Under the pieces are notes generated by a model. That model was not told the DNA's origin. It ran no database searches and worked only from the letters and a program-made list of their open reading frames with translations. A stretch of DNA of 64,000 nucleotides from UBA668 sp039796575 (lineage in GTDB: Bacteria > Actinomycetota > Acidimicrobiia > Acidimicrobiales > Ilumatobacteraceae): contig JBDKJP010000016.1 in assembly GCA_039796575.1 (NCBI GenBank), forward strand, positions 124,001 through 188,000, read 5' to 3'. The position numbers were made by a program, and so were the translations under genes. Of the stretch, positions 8,295 through 17,945 are shown one piece after another. Each line of letters begins with the position of its first letter. The stretch's first letter is position 1.

Positions 8295-9416
8295 GTGACC
8301 GATGCTGCTGACATCACCATCCCCCATCACCTCCTGCCGCTCGACGGCCGGTTCGGCTGCGGGCCCTCGAAGGTGCGGCCCGAGCAGGTGCTCGCGCTGG
8401 CCAAGGCGAACGCCCACGTCCTGGGCAGCTCGCACCGCCAGCCACCCGTGAAGCAGCTCGTCGGCTCGGTGCGGCAGGGCCTGAAGGACCTGTTCGGCCT
8501 CCCGAAGGACTGGGAGATCGTGATGGGCAACGGCGGCTCCACCGTGTTCTGGGACGTCGCCACGTTCGGCCTCATCCGCGACCGCAGCGAGCACTACGTG
8601 TTCGGCGAGTTCTCGTCGAAGTTCGCCGAGGCGTCGGCCGCCGCACCGCACCTCGGTGAGCCGGTCGTCGTGAAGAGCGAGCCCGGCACACACCCGGCGC
8701 TGCGGTCCAGCGACGACGGCGTCGACGTGGTGGCACTCACCCACAACGAGACCTCGACCGGCGTGATGATGCACCTCCGCCGTCCCGAGAGCGACGCGCT
8801 CGTCGTGGTCGACGCCACCTCCGCCGCCGGTGGCCTGCCGTGGGTGCCCGACGAGGTCGACGTGTACTACTTCGCCCCGCAGAAGTGCTTCGCCGGCGAC
8901 GGCGGCCTGTGGCTCGCCGCATGCTCCCCCGCCGCCATCGAGCGCATCCGCGAGATCGGCCACAGCCCGCGCTGGCGTCCCGCGTCGCTCGACCTGCTCA
9001 TCGCGCTCGACAACTCGGTGGCCAACCAGACCTACAACACGCCGGCCCTCGCCACGCTGGTGCTGCTCGACGAGCAGGTGAAGTGGATGCTCGGCAACGG
9101 CGGGCTCGACTGGTGCGTCGACCGCTGCCGCCAGAGCGCGCAGCACCTCTATTCGTGGGCCGAGGCCAGCCCGTACGCGACGCCGTTCGTCACCGACCCG
9201 ATGCAGCGTTCGTCGGTGGTCGGCACCATCGACATCGAGGGCGTGCAGGCCACCGACGTCTGCGCCGCGCTGCGCTCGAACGGCATCGTCGACACCGACA
9301 GCTACCGCAAGCTCGGCCGCAACCAGCTGCGCATCGGCATGTTCCCCGCCATCGAGCCCGACGACGTGCTCGCGCTCACCAAGTGCATCGACCACGTCGT
9401 GGAGGCGCTTGCGTGA
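8295..9416 (+). CDS. serC: Phosphoserine aminotransferase
   Basis: Converts 3-phosphohydroxypyruvate plus glutamate to phosphoserine in serine biosynthesis. The 373-aa protein matches the actinobacterial (mycobacterial-type) SerC family: FGCGPSKVRPEQ near the start, VLGSSHRQPPVK (42-53), VMGNGGSTVFWD, VDATSAAGG, and the PLP lysine in YFAPQKCFAGDGG (Lys197). It begins with GTG 8295, divergent from the aspartate aminotransferase, and overlaps the following PAC2 gene by 4 bp, so the two are co-translated. Confidence 0.93.
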   Translation: MTDAADITIPHHLLPLDGRFGCGPSKVRPEQVLALAKANAHVLGSSHRQPPVKQLVGSVRQGLKDLFGLPKDWEIVMGNGGSTVFWDVATFGLIRDRSEHYVFGEFSSKFAEASAAAPHLGEPVVVKSEPGTHPALRSSDDGVDVVALTHNETSTGVMMHLRRPESDALVVVDATSAAGGLPWVPDEVDVYYFAPQKCFAGDGGLWLAACSPAAIERIREIGHSPRWRPASLDLLIALDNSVANQTYNTPALATLVLLDEQVKWMLGNGGLDWCVDRCRQSAQHLYSWAEASPYATPFVTDPMQRSSVVGTIDIEGVQATDVCAALRSNGIVDTDSYRKLGRNQLRIGMFPAIEPDDVLALTKCIDHVVEALA

Positions 9417-10276
9417 ACGTGCTCACCACGGCCTTCGACGAGCTCGCTCCGCTGCACCGGCCCATCATGGTGCTGGCGTTGCGCGGCCTGTTCGACATCG
9501 CCGAGGTGGCCACCGACGCGGTCGACACGCTGGCCGACGACCGGGTGGCCCCGGTGGTCGCGTCCATCGACCCAGACCCGTTCTACGACTTCACCCAGGA
9601 GCGCCCGCAGGTGGTGCTCGATCACGCCGAGATCCGTCAGGTGGTGTGGCCCGAGAACGAGTTCCGCGTCGCCCGCTACCCGGGCATGGCCCACGACCTG
9701 GTGCTGCTGTCGGGCGTCGAACCGCACCTGCGCTACGTCACGTTCGCCGACGCCATCATCCGCGTCGCCCGCGAGCTCGGGTGCGAAGTGGTGGTCACGC
9801 TCGGCGCCGCACCCGAGGCCGTGCCGCACAGCCGTCCGCCGCAGGTGGTGGGCAGCAGCACCAACGAAGGCCTGGTCCGCGCGCTCGGCCTGTCACGCCC
9901 GCAGTACCAGGGCGTCACCGGGTTGGTGGGCGTACTGCAGGAACGCCTCGACCGCGCCGAGATCCCCGCGGTGTCGCTGCGCGTCGGCGTGCCGCACTAC
10001 CTGGGCAACGCGAAGCACCCGCAGAGCTCGGCCGCGCTGCTGCGCCACCTCGAGCACGTGCTCGGTGTGCCCACCGGGCACGCCGAACTGGCCGAGGACG
10101 CGATGCGGTGGCGCAGCCTGCACGACGAAGCGGTGGCTGAGGACGAGCACGCCGCCGCGTACGTGGCCATGCTGGAGCACGACTACGACCGGCGCGTCGA
10201 GGCGTCGATGCCGACGGGCGACGACCTCGCCGCAGAGTTCGAGAAGTTCCTGCGCGAGCAGCGCGACGACGACTGA
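9413..10276 (+). CDS. PAC2 family protein (proteasome-assembly-chaperone-like)
   Basis: 287-aa PAC2 (DUF75-like) protein. Evidence is the ordered pattern VLALRGLFDIAEVATDAVDTL, the DPDPFYDFTQERP segment, VLLSGVEPHLRY and GVPHYLGNAKHPQSSAALLRHLE, all characteristic of actinobacterial PAC2 proteins. In archaea and eukaryotes relatives assist 20S proteasome assembly; the bacterial role is not established and no proteasome genes are in this window. The start is GTG 9413 (GTGA overlap with serC). The C-terminus is acidic and helical. It ends 4 bp before the convergent MMPL gene. Confidence 0.8.
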   Translation: MNVLTTAFDELAPLHRPIMVLALRGLFDIAEVATDAVDTLADDRVAPVVASIDPDPFYDFTQERPQVVLDHAEIRQVVWPENEFRVARYPGMAHDLVLLSGVEPHLRYVTFADAIIRVARELGCEVVVTLGAAPEAVPHSRPPQVVGSSTNEGLVRALGLSRPQYQGVTGLVGVLQERLDRAEIPAVSLRVGVPHYLGNAKHPQSSAALLRHLEHVLGVPTGHAELAEDAMRWRSLHDEAVAEDEHAAAYVAMLEHDYDRRVEASMPTGDDLAAEFEKFLREQRDDD

Positions 10277-10280
10277 CGGC

Positions 10281-13202
10281 TCAGGCCGCCGCGGCGAGCT
10301 GCTCCGGGGTGACACCGCACCGCAGTGCCGACGCCTCCAGCAGCGCGTTCACGTCGTCGGGTCGTGGCGTGGACGCGATGCCCATCGCCAACAGGTCGGC
10401 CTCGGGCGTCGTGGCCAACAGGTCGTCGGCCGCGCACCGGGCGATGCCCGCGTCGACCCCCACGGCCACGAGCCCGTCGTAGAACGCGCCGGCGACCAAC
10501 CCGATCGGGCGTTCGGCCGGGCCCGGGGGCAGCGTGGCGTCGGGTGCGAGCGACGTCGTGGGGGCCACGGTGGTCGACGGCGGGATGGTGGCCGGCGCCT
10601 CTGCGGTCTCGGTCTGGCGCGGCTCGGCGGCGGCCTCGCTCGTGGTGGCGACCGCACGCAGCACCAGCGCGAGACCACCGCCCACCAGCGCGATCGACGC
10701 GAGCGCCATCGCCACCTGGCGCCGCCGAGGTGCTCGCACCGGACGCACCGACGCACCCATCACCAACAACCCACGGTGGTCGGCCTCCTTCACCAGCGGC
10801 GGCACCACGACGAGCGCGGCCAGCAGCGCCACCGCGATGTTGATGGTGACCACCATGCCGAAGTCGGCCAGCAACGGCAGCGTGCTGAACATCAGCACCG
10901 CGAACCCGCCGAGCGTGGTGAGTGCCGACGTGAAGAACGCCCGACCGGTGCGCTCGGCGGCCACGCGGTTGCTCGCCTCGGGATCGAAGCCGCGGTCGCG
11001 TTGCTCGGCGTAGCGGTCGACCAGCAGCACGGAGAACTCGGCGCACGTCGCCACCACCAGCGGACCGCCCACCGTGGTGAGCGGGCTGAGCGTGATGCCG
11101 AGCAGCCGCACGAGCACGGCCGACATGCCGACGGCCAGCAGCACCGGGATCATCGTGAGCAACCCGCGAGCCAGGTCGCGGTAGCGCAGGATGATGAACG
11201 CCGCCACCAGCAGCACGGCCACCACGGTGAGCTCGGCGCGGTTCGCGGTGATGTTCTCCAACAGGCCCACGCCCACCACGGCGAGGCCGCCGGTGGTGGC
11301 CGTCGCGTCCTTCGGCATCGATGCGCCGTCGCCCGGGTCGACGATCGCGTGCTCGACGTGGTCGAGCACCACGGCACGCTCCTCCAACGACGACGGCCCC
11401 ACCTGGAACAGCACCTGTGCGGCGTTGCCGTCGTTCGCCACGAGCAACGACTGCAGCGACTCGGGCGCCACCCGGTACGCCTGCAACATGTCGAGCCCGG
11501 TCGGTGGCAGCGGCGTCGCGCCCGGCACCTCGGCCAGCCAGCCGACCGTGGTGGCCAGGCTCGACGCCTCGGCGAGCTCGGGGTTCGCCGCGAGCTGGCT
11601 CTCGACGAGGTCCATCTGGAACGCGCCCATCTGGTCGGTGAACACACCGTTCGACGTCACCTCGGGCGCGGCCTGCACGAACACGCCGAGCGTCGACGCG
11701 AACCCGGTCTCGTCCTCCAGGGTGCGCGCGTTGCGGATGGCCTCGCTCTCCTGGTTCGCCCAGTTCACCGGGTCGCTCTCGATCTTCGACCCGCCCTCGA
11801 GCGCCAGCCCGAGCACGGGGATGCTGACGGCCACGATCACCAGCGGCAGCACCGCGCCGCGCGGCAGGCTGCCGAGGCGACGCACGGTGCCCTCCACCCA
11901 ACTGGCCCGCGGCGGGTCGTCGGTGGGGCGCCGACGTTCACGCGCGCCGATCAACGTGAGCGGCAGCGCGATGCCGGCCGCGAGCAACGCGACGATGCCG
12001 ATCGACAGCAGCACGCCGAAGTCCTGCACCATCGGCACCTTCGAGATCTTCACCGTCAGGAACGCGATGACCGCCGCCACCGTGGCCGCCAGGAGCGGCG
12101 GTCCCATGTGCGCCAGGGTCTGACCGAACGGGTCGGCCACGCGCTCGATGGTGCGTTCCTCCTCGATGCGGTTCTGCACCTGGATGGCGAACTCGATGCC
12201 GAGCCCGATGAGGATGGGCAACCCGGCGATGGTGACCAGCGAGAGCTTCGTGCCGGTGAAGCCGAACGCGCCGAACCCCCACACCACCCCCACGACCATG
12301 CCCACCATCGGCAGCAGCCGCCACCGCACGCGGAACGCGACCACCAGGATGACGAGCATCACCAGCACGGCGATCCCGCCGAGCGTGAGCATGCCGCCCT
12401 GCAGGTAGTCGTTGATGTCGGTGAGGAACGTCGGGGTGCCGGTGATGACCACCTCGGCCGACTCGAACGTGCGACCGGCGAACGCCGCCTTCACCGCCTC
12501 CGAGCCCGCGGCGAGGTCGTCGAGCGGGGCGTTGCCGACGAGCACGGCCGCCATCACGGCGTGCCGCGGGTCGGGCATGAACGCGCGCAGCGCCTTGCGC
12601 ACCTGCAACTGGTCGGCGGGCGGCGCGACCACCTGGTTGTCGGCGTCGACCGTGAAGCCGGAGTTGTCGAACAGCAGGAACTCCACCCATGCCGGGTTGT
12701 CGAGCGACTGCTCACCCGCGGCACCGAGGCGCAACGTGGTGAGCGTGGCGTCGGCCGTGCGCGCCGCCTTCCCCTCCTCGCTCGGGTCGCGTTCGATGGC
12801 ACGCGCGAGGATCTCGCTCGCGGTGCCCTTGGCGATGAGGTCGTTCGTCCACTGCAGCAACTTCACCGGCGACACCACCGACACGATCGCGTCGTCGTCG
12901 GCCAGCGTGGCCTCCACCTCGTTCATCTGCACGACGTTCCCCGACGTGAACAGGTCGACGAGGTTCTCTCCCTCGGGCACGGTGAACAGCACCACCATGT
13001 TCTCGCCGCCGAACAGCTCCTGGTAGTCGCGGTTGTCCTGTGCCGCCTGCGACGACGGATCGATGTAACTGTCCTGACCGGTCGCGAAGTCGAGCCGCAG
13101 CAACCCCACCACCAGCACCGCGGTCAGCGCCGCGACGCCGGCCAGCGTGAGCGCTGTGTGCCTGCTGAGCCACGTCCCGAGGGAACGCCACCACGTCCGC
13201 AT
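10281..13202 (-). CDS. MMPL/RND-superfamily exporter with C-terminal extracytoplasmic helical domain
   Basis: Large inner-membrane protein (973 aa) with the two-repeat RND plan: TM1, a long extracytoplasmic loop, a block of five helices including GLGIEFAIQVQNRIEEER, then TM7, a second loop and a second block with CAEFSVLLVDRYAEQR. These are the MMPL/HpnN-type sterol-sensing motifs. Substrate unknown (lipids or hopanoids in relatives). After the final helix there is a Thr/Pro-rich linker and a roughly 75-residue domain with two cysteines (from about residue 895) that is not part of the ordinary family. ATG 13202 is chosen because it has a GGAGG ribosome site and precedes TM1. Confidence 0.82.
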   Translation of the reverse strand: MRTWWRSLGTWLSRHTALTLAGVAALTAVLVVGLLRLDFATGQDSYIDPSSQAAQDNRDYQELFGGENMVVLFTVPEGENLVDLFTSGNVVQMNEVEATLADDDAIVSVVSPVKLLQWTNDLIAKGTASEILARAIERDPSEEGKAARTADATLTTLRLGAAGEQSLDNPAWVEFLLFDNSGFTVDADNQVVAPPADQLQVRKALRAFMPDPRHAVMAAVLVGNAPLDDLAAGSEAVKAAFAGRTFESAEVVITGTPTFLTDINDYLQGGMLTLGGIAVLVMLVILVVAFRVRWRLLPMVGMVVGVVWGFGAFGFTGTKLSLVTIAGLPILIGLGIEFAIQVQNRIEEERTIERVADPFGQTLAHMGPPLLAATVAAVIAFLTVKISKVPMVQDFGVLLSIGIVALLAAGIALPLTLIGARERRRPTDDPPRASWVEGTVRRLGSLPRGAVLPLVIVAVSIPVLGLALEGGSKIESDPVNWANQESEAIRNARTLEDETGFASTLGVFVQAAPEVTSNGVFTDQMGAFQMDLVESQLAANPELAEASSLATTVGWLAEVPGATPLPPTGLDMLQAYRVAPESLQSLLVANDGNAAQVLFQVGPSSLEERAVVLDHVEHAIVDPGDGASMPKDATATTGGLAVVGVGLLENITANRAELTVVAVLLVAAFIILRYRDLARGLLTMIPVLLAVGMSAVLVRLLGITLSPLTTVGGPLVVATCAEFSVLLVDRYAEQRDRGFDPEASNRVAAERTGRAFFTSALTTLGGFAVLMFSTLPLLADFGMVVTINIAVALLAALVVVPPLVKEADHRGLLVMGASVRPVRAPRRRQVAMALASIALVGGGLALVLRAVATTSEAAAEPRQTETAEAPATIPPSTTVAPTTSLAPDATLPPGPAERPIGLVAGAFYDGLVAVGVDAGIARCAADDLLATTPEADLLAMGIASTPRPDDVNALLEASALRCGVTPEQLAAAA

Positions 13203-13257
13203 CTCCACCACCTCCAGGGTCGACCTTCTGACGGTACGACGGCGGAGGCGCGCGACG

Positions 13258-14247
13258 TCAGGGCCGTTCGACCATGCCCAGCCGGGCCGCGAGTGCCTCT
13301 CGGTCGGCCTGCACCTCGGGCGCGTGCTGCGCACCGGTGCCGTCGGCGACGCGGGTCATCATCTCGAAGTTGGCCGCCACCGCCGCGGCGTCGACCATGA
13401 ACGCCTCACCGGCCGCGCCGACCAGTGCGTCGCGGGCCACGGTGAGCGCGTCGTCGTCCCACTGTGCGATCGCCTCGGCGAACGCCATCAGCAGCGCGCC
13501 GTGAGGCAACCCGGCATCGCCGTCACCCGACGCGAGCGCGTCGACGTCGGCCGGTGTGCCGTCCTGATGGCTGCTCCAACTGAGCATGCCTGCGTGGGAG
13601 GTCGTTCAAAAGAAGCACTCGCGGATCAGTGAGAGCCGCCCCGCCACCAGCTCCATCTGCGGCCGGCTGAGCGTGCCCCGGTTCCACAGCGGGTCGTCCA
13701 TCTGGCGATCGCTCATGTACTGCGCCTCCGCCAGGCGCCACAGGTTGTGCCATTCGTCGGGCACCGCCGACAACGCCTGCACCACTGACGGCATGCGGTC
13801 GGCGGGCGCGGCGACGGGCACGAAGTTCAGCCGGGCCGGCGCGAGCTCGTCGGCCTCACGGCCGTGCGGCACACCGTCGACCGCGGCAGGCAGTGCGGGC
13901 AGCGGGTTGCCGACCGCGCGGGCGAACGCGACCGGCGGCAGCACGGCGATCACGACGCCCACGATCTCCACCCACTCCACCGGGTGCAGCCCCTCGGTCA
14001 CGATCTGCTCGTACCAGTCGGGCGTGATGGTGCCGGCGTGCCGGGCCAACCGATACGCAACGTCGAGCGCCGCATCGCCGTACGGGCGCACCCACGGCGG
14101 GCTCGGTTCGGCGGTGAGGTACGCGTCGATCGCGACCTCGGCGATGCGCCGGCGACGCTCACCCGTGAGTCGCGCCCCGGGCGCGACGACGTGCGCCAAC
14201 GACGCGGCGTGCGCCGCAGCGAGGTCGTCACGAACGGCCCTGGTCAC
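13258..14247 (-). CDS. AhpD-like (alkylhydroperoxidase/carboxymuconolactone decarboxylase-related) protein with in-frame UGA, candidate selenoprotein
   Basis: Read through one TGA (13606-13608), this frame gives 329 aa from GTG 14247 with residue 214 as putative selenocysteine. The local sequence is IRECFF-U-TTSHAGML, so the UGA replaces the second cysteine of an AhpD-type CxxC...H redox motif (Cys211, U214, His218). Reading stays in the same frame for 115 more codons with normal composition, and the downstream half has no ribosome site of its own before its first ATG (13587). A bSECIS-like hairpin follows at the required distance. AhpD-like proteins are a known family in which selenocysteine forms occur. 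The alternative is a Cys-to-stop mutation or sequencing error. selA/selB/selC/selD are not in the window. Confidence 0.7.
13569..13590 (-). promoter_or_regulatory. Candidate bacterial SECIS element
   Basis: In the mRNA, bases 16-37 after the UGA fold as GGC-A-TGCTC, loop AGTTG, GAGCA-GCC: 8 pairs with one bulged A. The 5-nt apical loop starts 25 nt after the UGA and has G as its second base. This meets the published bSECIS rules (small loop with a G among its first two bases, about 16-37 nt from UGA). Recognition by SelB is inferred. Confidence 0.6.
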
Positions 14248-14298
14248 GAGGGCCAACGTACTCTGTGCACCGATGCACGCCGAGCGCAGAGTGAGCAC

Positions 14299-15327
14299 AT
14301 GAAGGGCGACGAGTCGTCGTACGAACGACCCCACGCGCGCATCCTCGTGCTGCAGCGCCTGCGCGGACCGTTGCTGGCAGCGCTCGCCGCGATCGCCATC
14401 GCATCCACCGGCTACGTCGTCATCGAGGGCTGGAGCTGGATGGACGCCGTCTACATGTCGACCATCACCATGGGCCAGGTCGGCTACGGCGAGGTGCACG
14501 AGCTGAGCACCGCCGGACGGGTGTGGACGATGGCCACCATCTTCGCCGGGTTCGGCGTGTTCGTGTATTCGGCGGCGGCGCTCACCGCGCTGTTCGTGTC
14601 GGGTGACGTCGCAGCGGCGCTGCGCGAACGAAGGAGATCGAAGGTGCGGGAACATCTGCGCAACCACGTGGTGATCGTCGGCTTCGGCCGAGTGGGCAGG
14701 GCATCGGCCAACGCCGCCGTGCGCGCCGGCCGCGAGGTGGTCATCGTCGACACCACCGAGGGGCTCGACGACGCCATCGCGGCCGCCGGTGCCGTGTACC
14801 TGAAGGGCGACGCGCGTGACGTCACCGTGCTCCGCACCGCCGGCGTCACGAAGGCGGCCGCGCTCATCACCACGCTCGACGACCCGTCGAACGCCGTCGT
14901 CGCGTTGACGGCACGGTCCATCGCACCCGCGCTGCGCATCGTGGCGCGCGTCAGCGACTCGAACTGGAGCGAGCGACTGATGCGTGCGGGCGCTTCACAC
15001 GTGGTGCCCGTGTACGAGAGCGTCGGCGCCGGCATGGCGGCCACCGCGCTCGACGCCGAGGTGCTCGGCGTGCTGGCCATTCCCGGCACCGACATGCGTG
15101 TCGAGGAGGTCGAGGTGGGTGCCGGCTCGGAGGCCGAGGGGCTCGACCTGCGCACGCTCGGCGGCGCCGCCCCCGACCTGCACATCCTCGGCCTGCGGCA
15201 CGGCGGTCAGGTGCGCCGCTGGCACGAGGCCGACGGCCCGCTGCACGCCGGCGACATGCTCGTGGTGCTCGGCAACGCAGCGGCACTCCGCCGGATGAAC
15301 GAGATGGTGCGCCACCACTCCACCTGA
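14299..15327 (+). CDS. Potassium channel with RCK (TrkA-N and TrkA-C) domains
   Basis: 342 aa: TM1 (about 24-43), a pore loop with TITMGQVGYGE (55-65), TM2 (about 75-101), then an RCK/TrkA-N Rossmann domain starting VVIVGFGRVGR (GxGxxG 128-133) and a TrkA-C domain from about residue 260. This is a two-helix ligand-gated K+ channel of the MthK/Kch type, expected as a membrane tetramer with a cytosolic gating ring. The filter reads QVGYG rather than the usual TVGYG. ATG 14299 gives the normal short N-terminus. It diverges from the AhpD-like gene. Confidence 0.88.
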   Translation: MKGDESSYERPHARILVLQRLRGPLLAALAAIAIASTGYVVIEGWSWMDAVYMSTITMGQVGYGEVHELSTAGRVWTMATIFAGFGVFVYSAAALTALFVSGDVAAALRERRRSKVREHLRNHVVIVGFGRVGRASANAAVRAGREVVIVDTTEGLDDAIAAAGAVYLKGDARDVTVLRTAGVTKAAALITTLDDPSNAVVALTARSIAPALRIVARVSDSNWSERLMRAGASHVVPVYESVGAGMAATALDAEVLGVLAIPGTDMRVEEVEVGAGSEAEGLDLRTLGGAAPDLHILGLRHGGQVRRWHEADGPLHAGDMLVVLGNAAALRRMNEMVRHHST

Positions 15328-15366
15328 CGCGAGAACCCTGTCACACCCCTTCGTCAGGATGGGGCC

Positions 15367-16581
15367 ATGACCTCACCCGGCGATCTCATGGCCCGACTCC
15401 ACGGCCTCATCGACGAGTTGGTCGCGGTCGACGTCGCGGCACTCCCCGCCGCCGATCTGCAGGCGATGGTCGTGTCGCTCCAGGCCGAGCGGGCGAGGTT
15501 GGCCGTCGCGGCTGCCCAGGTGCTCACACCGTGGGAGGCGAGCGGCCAGTGGCGCGACGACGGCTCCCTCAATGCATCGCTCGCCCTCGGCCGCGACACG
15601 CGCTCGTGCCGCCGCACCACCGCCCGCGAGCTCCGCCGGGCCCGACTGCTCGCAGGCATGACCCGCACCCGCGACGCAGTGCTCGCCGGCCGGCTCTCGC
15701 TCGATCACGTCGACCTGTTCATCCTGTACGCCGCCGGCCCACGGTTCGAGCTGTTCCTCGAGCACGAGCAACTGTTGGTCGAGCAGTGCGCCAACTGCGC
15801 ATTGTTCGACGACGCTCGGCGAGTGGTGCAGTACTGGGCCATGCTGGCCGACGACGAGCTCGGCCGTTCACCCGCGGTGCCCGCGCCCTCCAGGCTGTCG
15901 GCCTCGCGCTCGCACACCACCGGACGCCTCCTCCTCGACGGCGAGCTCGAGGTGGTCGATGCCGAGATCGTCGACAACGAACTCCGCCGATTGATCGGGC
16001 AACTTCGCAACGACGACAAGGCGGCCGGCGTGGTCCGCACGCTCAGCCAACTGCGCGCCGCAGCACTGGTGCGCATGGCCACACGGTCGATCAACGCCAC
16101 GGGCCTCACTGCTCGCCCGCTGTTCCAGGTCATCGTCGGCGACCAGACGGCTCGTCGGTTGTCCGAGTTGGCCTCGGGTCACGTGCTACGCCCCGAACAG
16201 CTGGTCGGCCACATCGACGATGCAGTGATGGAGTCGTTCCTGTTCGACGGCCACACCACGGTCATCGCGAAGACCCGACAGCGCACCTTCACGGGCGCGC
16301 TCCGCCGCGCCATCCAGGTGCGTGACCGCCGGTGCACGCATCCCTCGGTCTGCCCCACGCCGGCGGTGCGCGGCGACGTCGACCACCGAACACCCGCAGC
16401 CCGGGGCGGGCCCACCAGCCAGTTCAACGGACGAGCGTTCTGCCCGCCGCACAACCGCGATCCCGAGCTGCGCGACGAAACAGAGGCGCTCCCCGAACGA
16501 CGCATCGACATCCTCGATGCCATCCGCTGTCGACTCCGTTGGGCGTTCATCCAGGAGATGGAGAACGACCCCGATCTGTAG
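15367..16581 (+). CDS. DUF222 (13E12-repeat-like) protein with C-terminal HNH nuclease domain
   Basis: 404-aa protein of the actinobacterial DUF222-HNH family. The N-terminal two thirds are helical (about 10-310) with ALGRDTRSCRRTTARELRRAR and RLSLDHVDLF, typical of DUF222. The C-terminal HNH region (about 318-363) shows RDRRCTHPSVCPT, DVDHRTPAARGG and NGRAFCPPHN, with paired cysteines for zinc and the H-N-H residues. Such genes are multi-copy in many Actinobacteria and of unknown role; nuclease activity is inferred. No inteins or terminal repeats flank it. Confidence 0.85.
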   Translation: MTSPGDLMARLHGLIDELVAVDVAALPAADLQAMVVSLQAERARLAVAAAQVLTPWEASGQWRDDGSLNASLALGRDTRSCRRTTARELRRARLLAGMTRTRDAVLAGRLSLDHVDLFILYAAGPRFELFLEHEQLLVEQCANCALFDDARRVVQYWAMLADDELGRSPAVPAPSRLSASRSHTTGRLLLDGELEVVDAEIVDNELRRLIGQLRNDDKAAGVVRTLSQLRAAALVRMATRSINATGLTARPLFQVIVGDQTARRLSELASGHVLRPEQLVGHIDDAVMESFLFDGHTTVIAKTRQRTFTGALRRAIQVRDRRCTHPSVCPTPAVRGDVDHRTPAARGGPTSQFNGRAFCPPHNRDPELRDETEALPERRIDILDAIRCRLRWAFIQEMENDPDL

Positions 16582-16585
16582 TGGG

Positions 16586-17896
<1,311 letters not shown>

Positions 17897-17918
17897 AGGG
17901 GTCGAACCGTACACGCGC

Positions 17919-17945
17919 TAATCCCGACCTGGCAAGTCGGAATTA
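17919..17945. promoter_or_regulatory. Inverted repeat in front of metY, candidate operator or hairpin
   Basis: TAAT-C-CCGAC (17919-17928) and GTCGG-A-ATTA (17936-17945) form a 9-pair inverted repeat with one mismatch and a 7-nt centre. It covers the stop codon of the upstream acyltransferase gene and ends 23 bp before the metY start. There is no U-tract, so an operator for a sulfur or methionine regulator is more likely than a terminator; no regulator is identified. Confidence 0.45.

Noticed and set aside
10065..13400. 1111-codon open frame on the plus strand opposite the MMPL exporter gene
   Set aside because: Its translation is rich in Arg, His and Gln with no domain, as expected of the antisense of a high-GC gene; the minus strand encodes a clear MMPL protein with TM segments.
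13258..13587. A separate small gene starting at ATG 13587
   Set aside because: It is in the same frame as the AhpD-like gene upstream, has no ribosome-binding site, and its first residues complete the CxxC...H motif; a single UGA-read-through gene explains it better.
13258..14247. Pseudogene interpretation of the UGA in the AhpD-like gene
   Set aside because: Not excluded, but the stop sits exactly at a catalytic Cys and a bSECIS-like hairpin follows at the right spacing; kept as the alternative in the feature entry.
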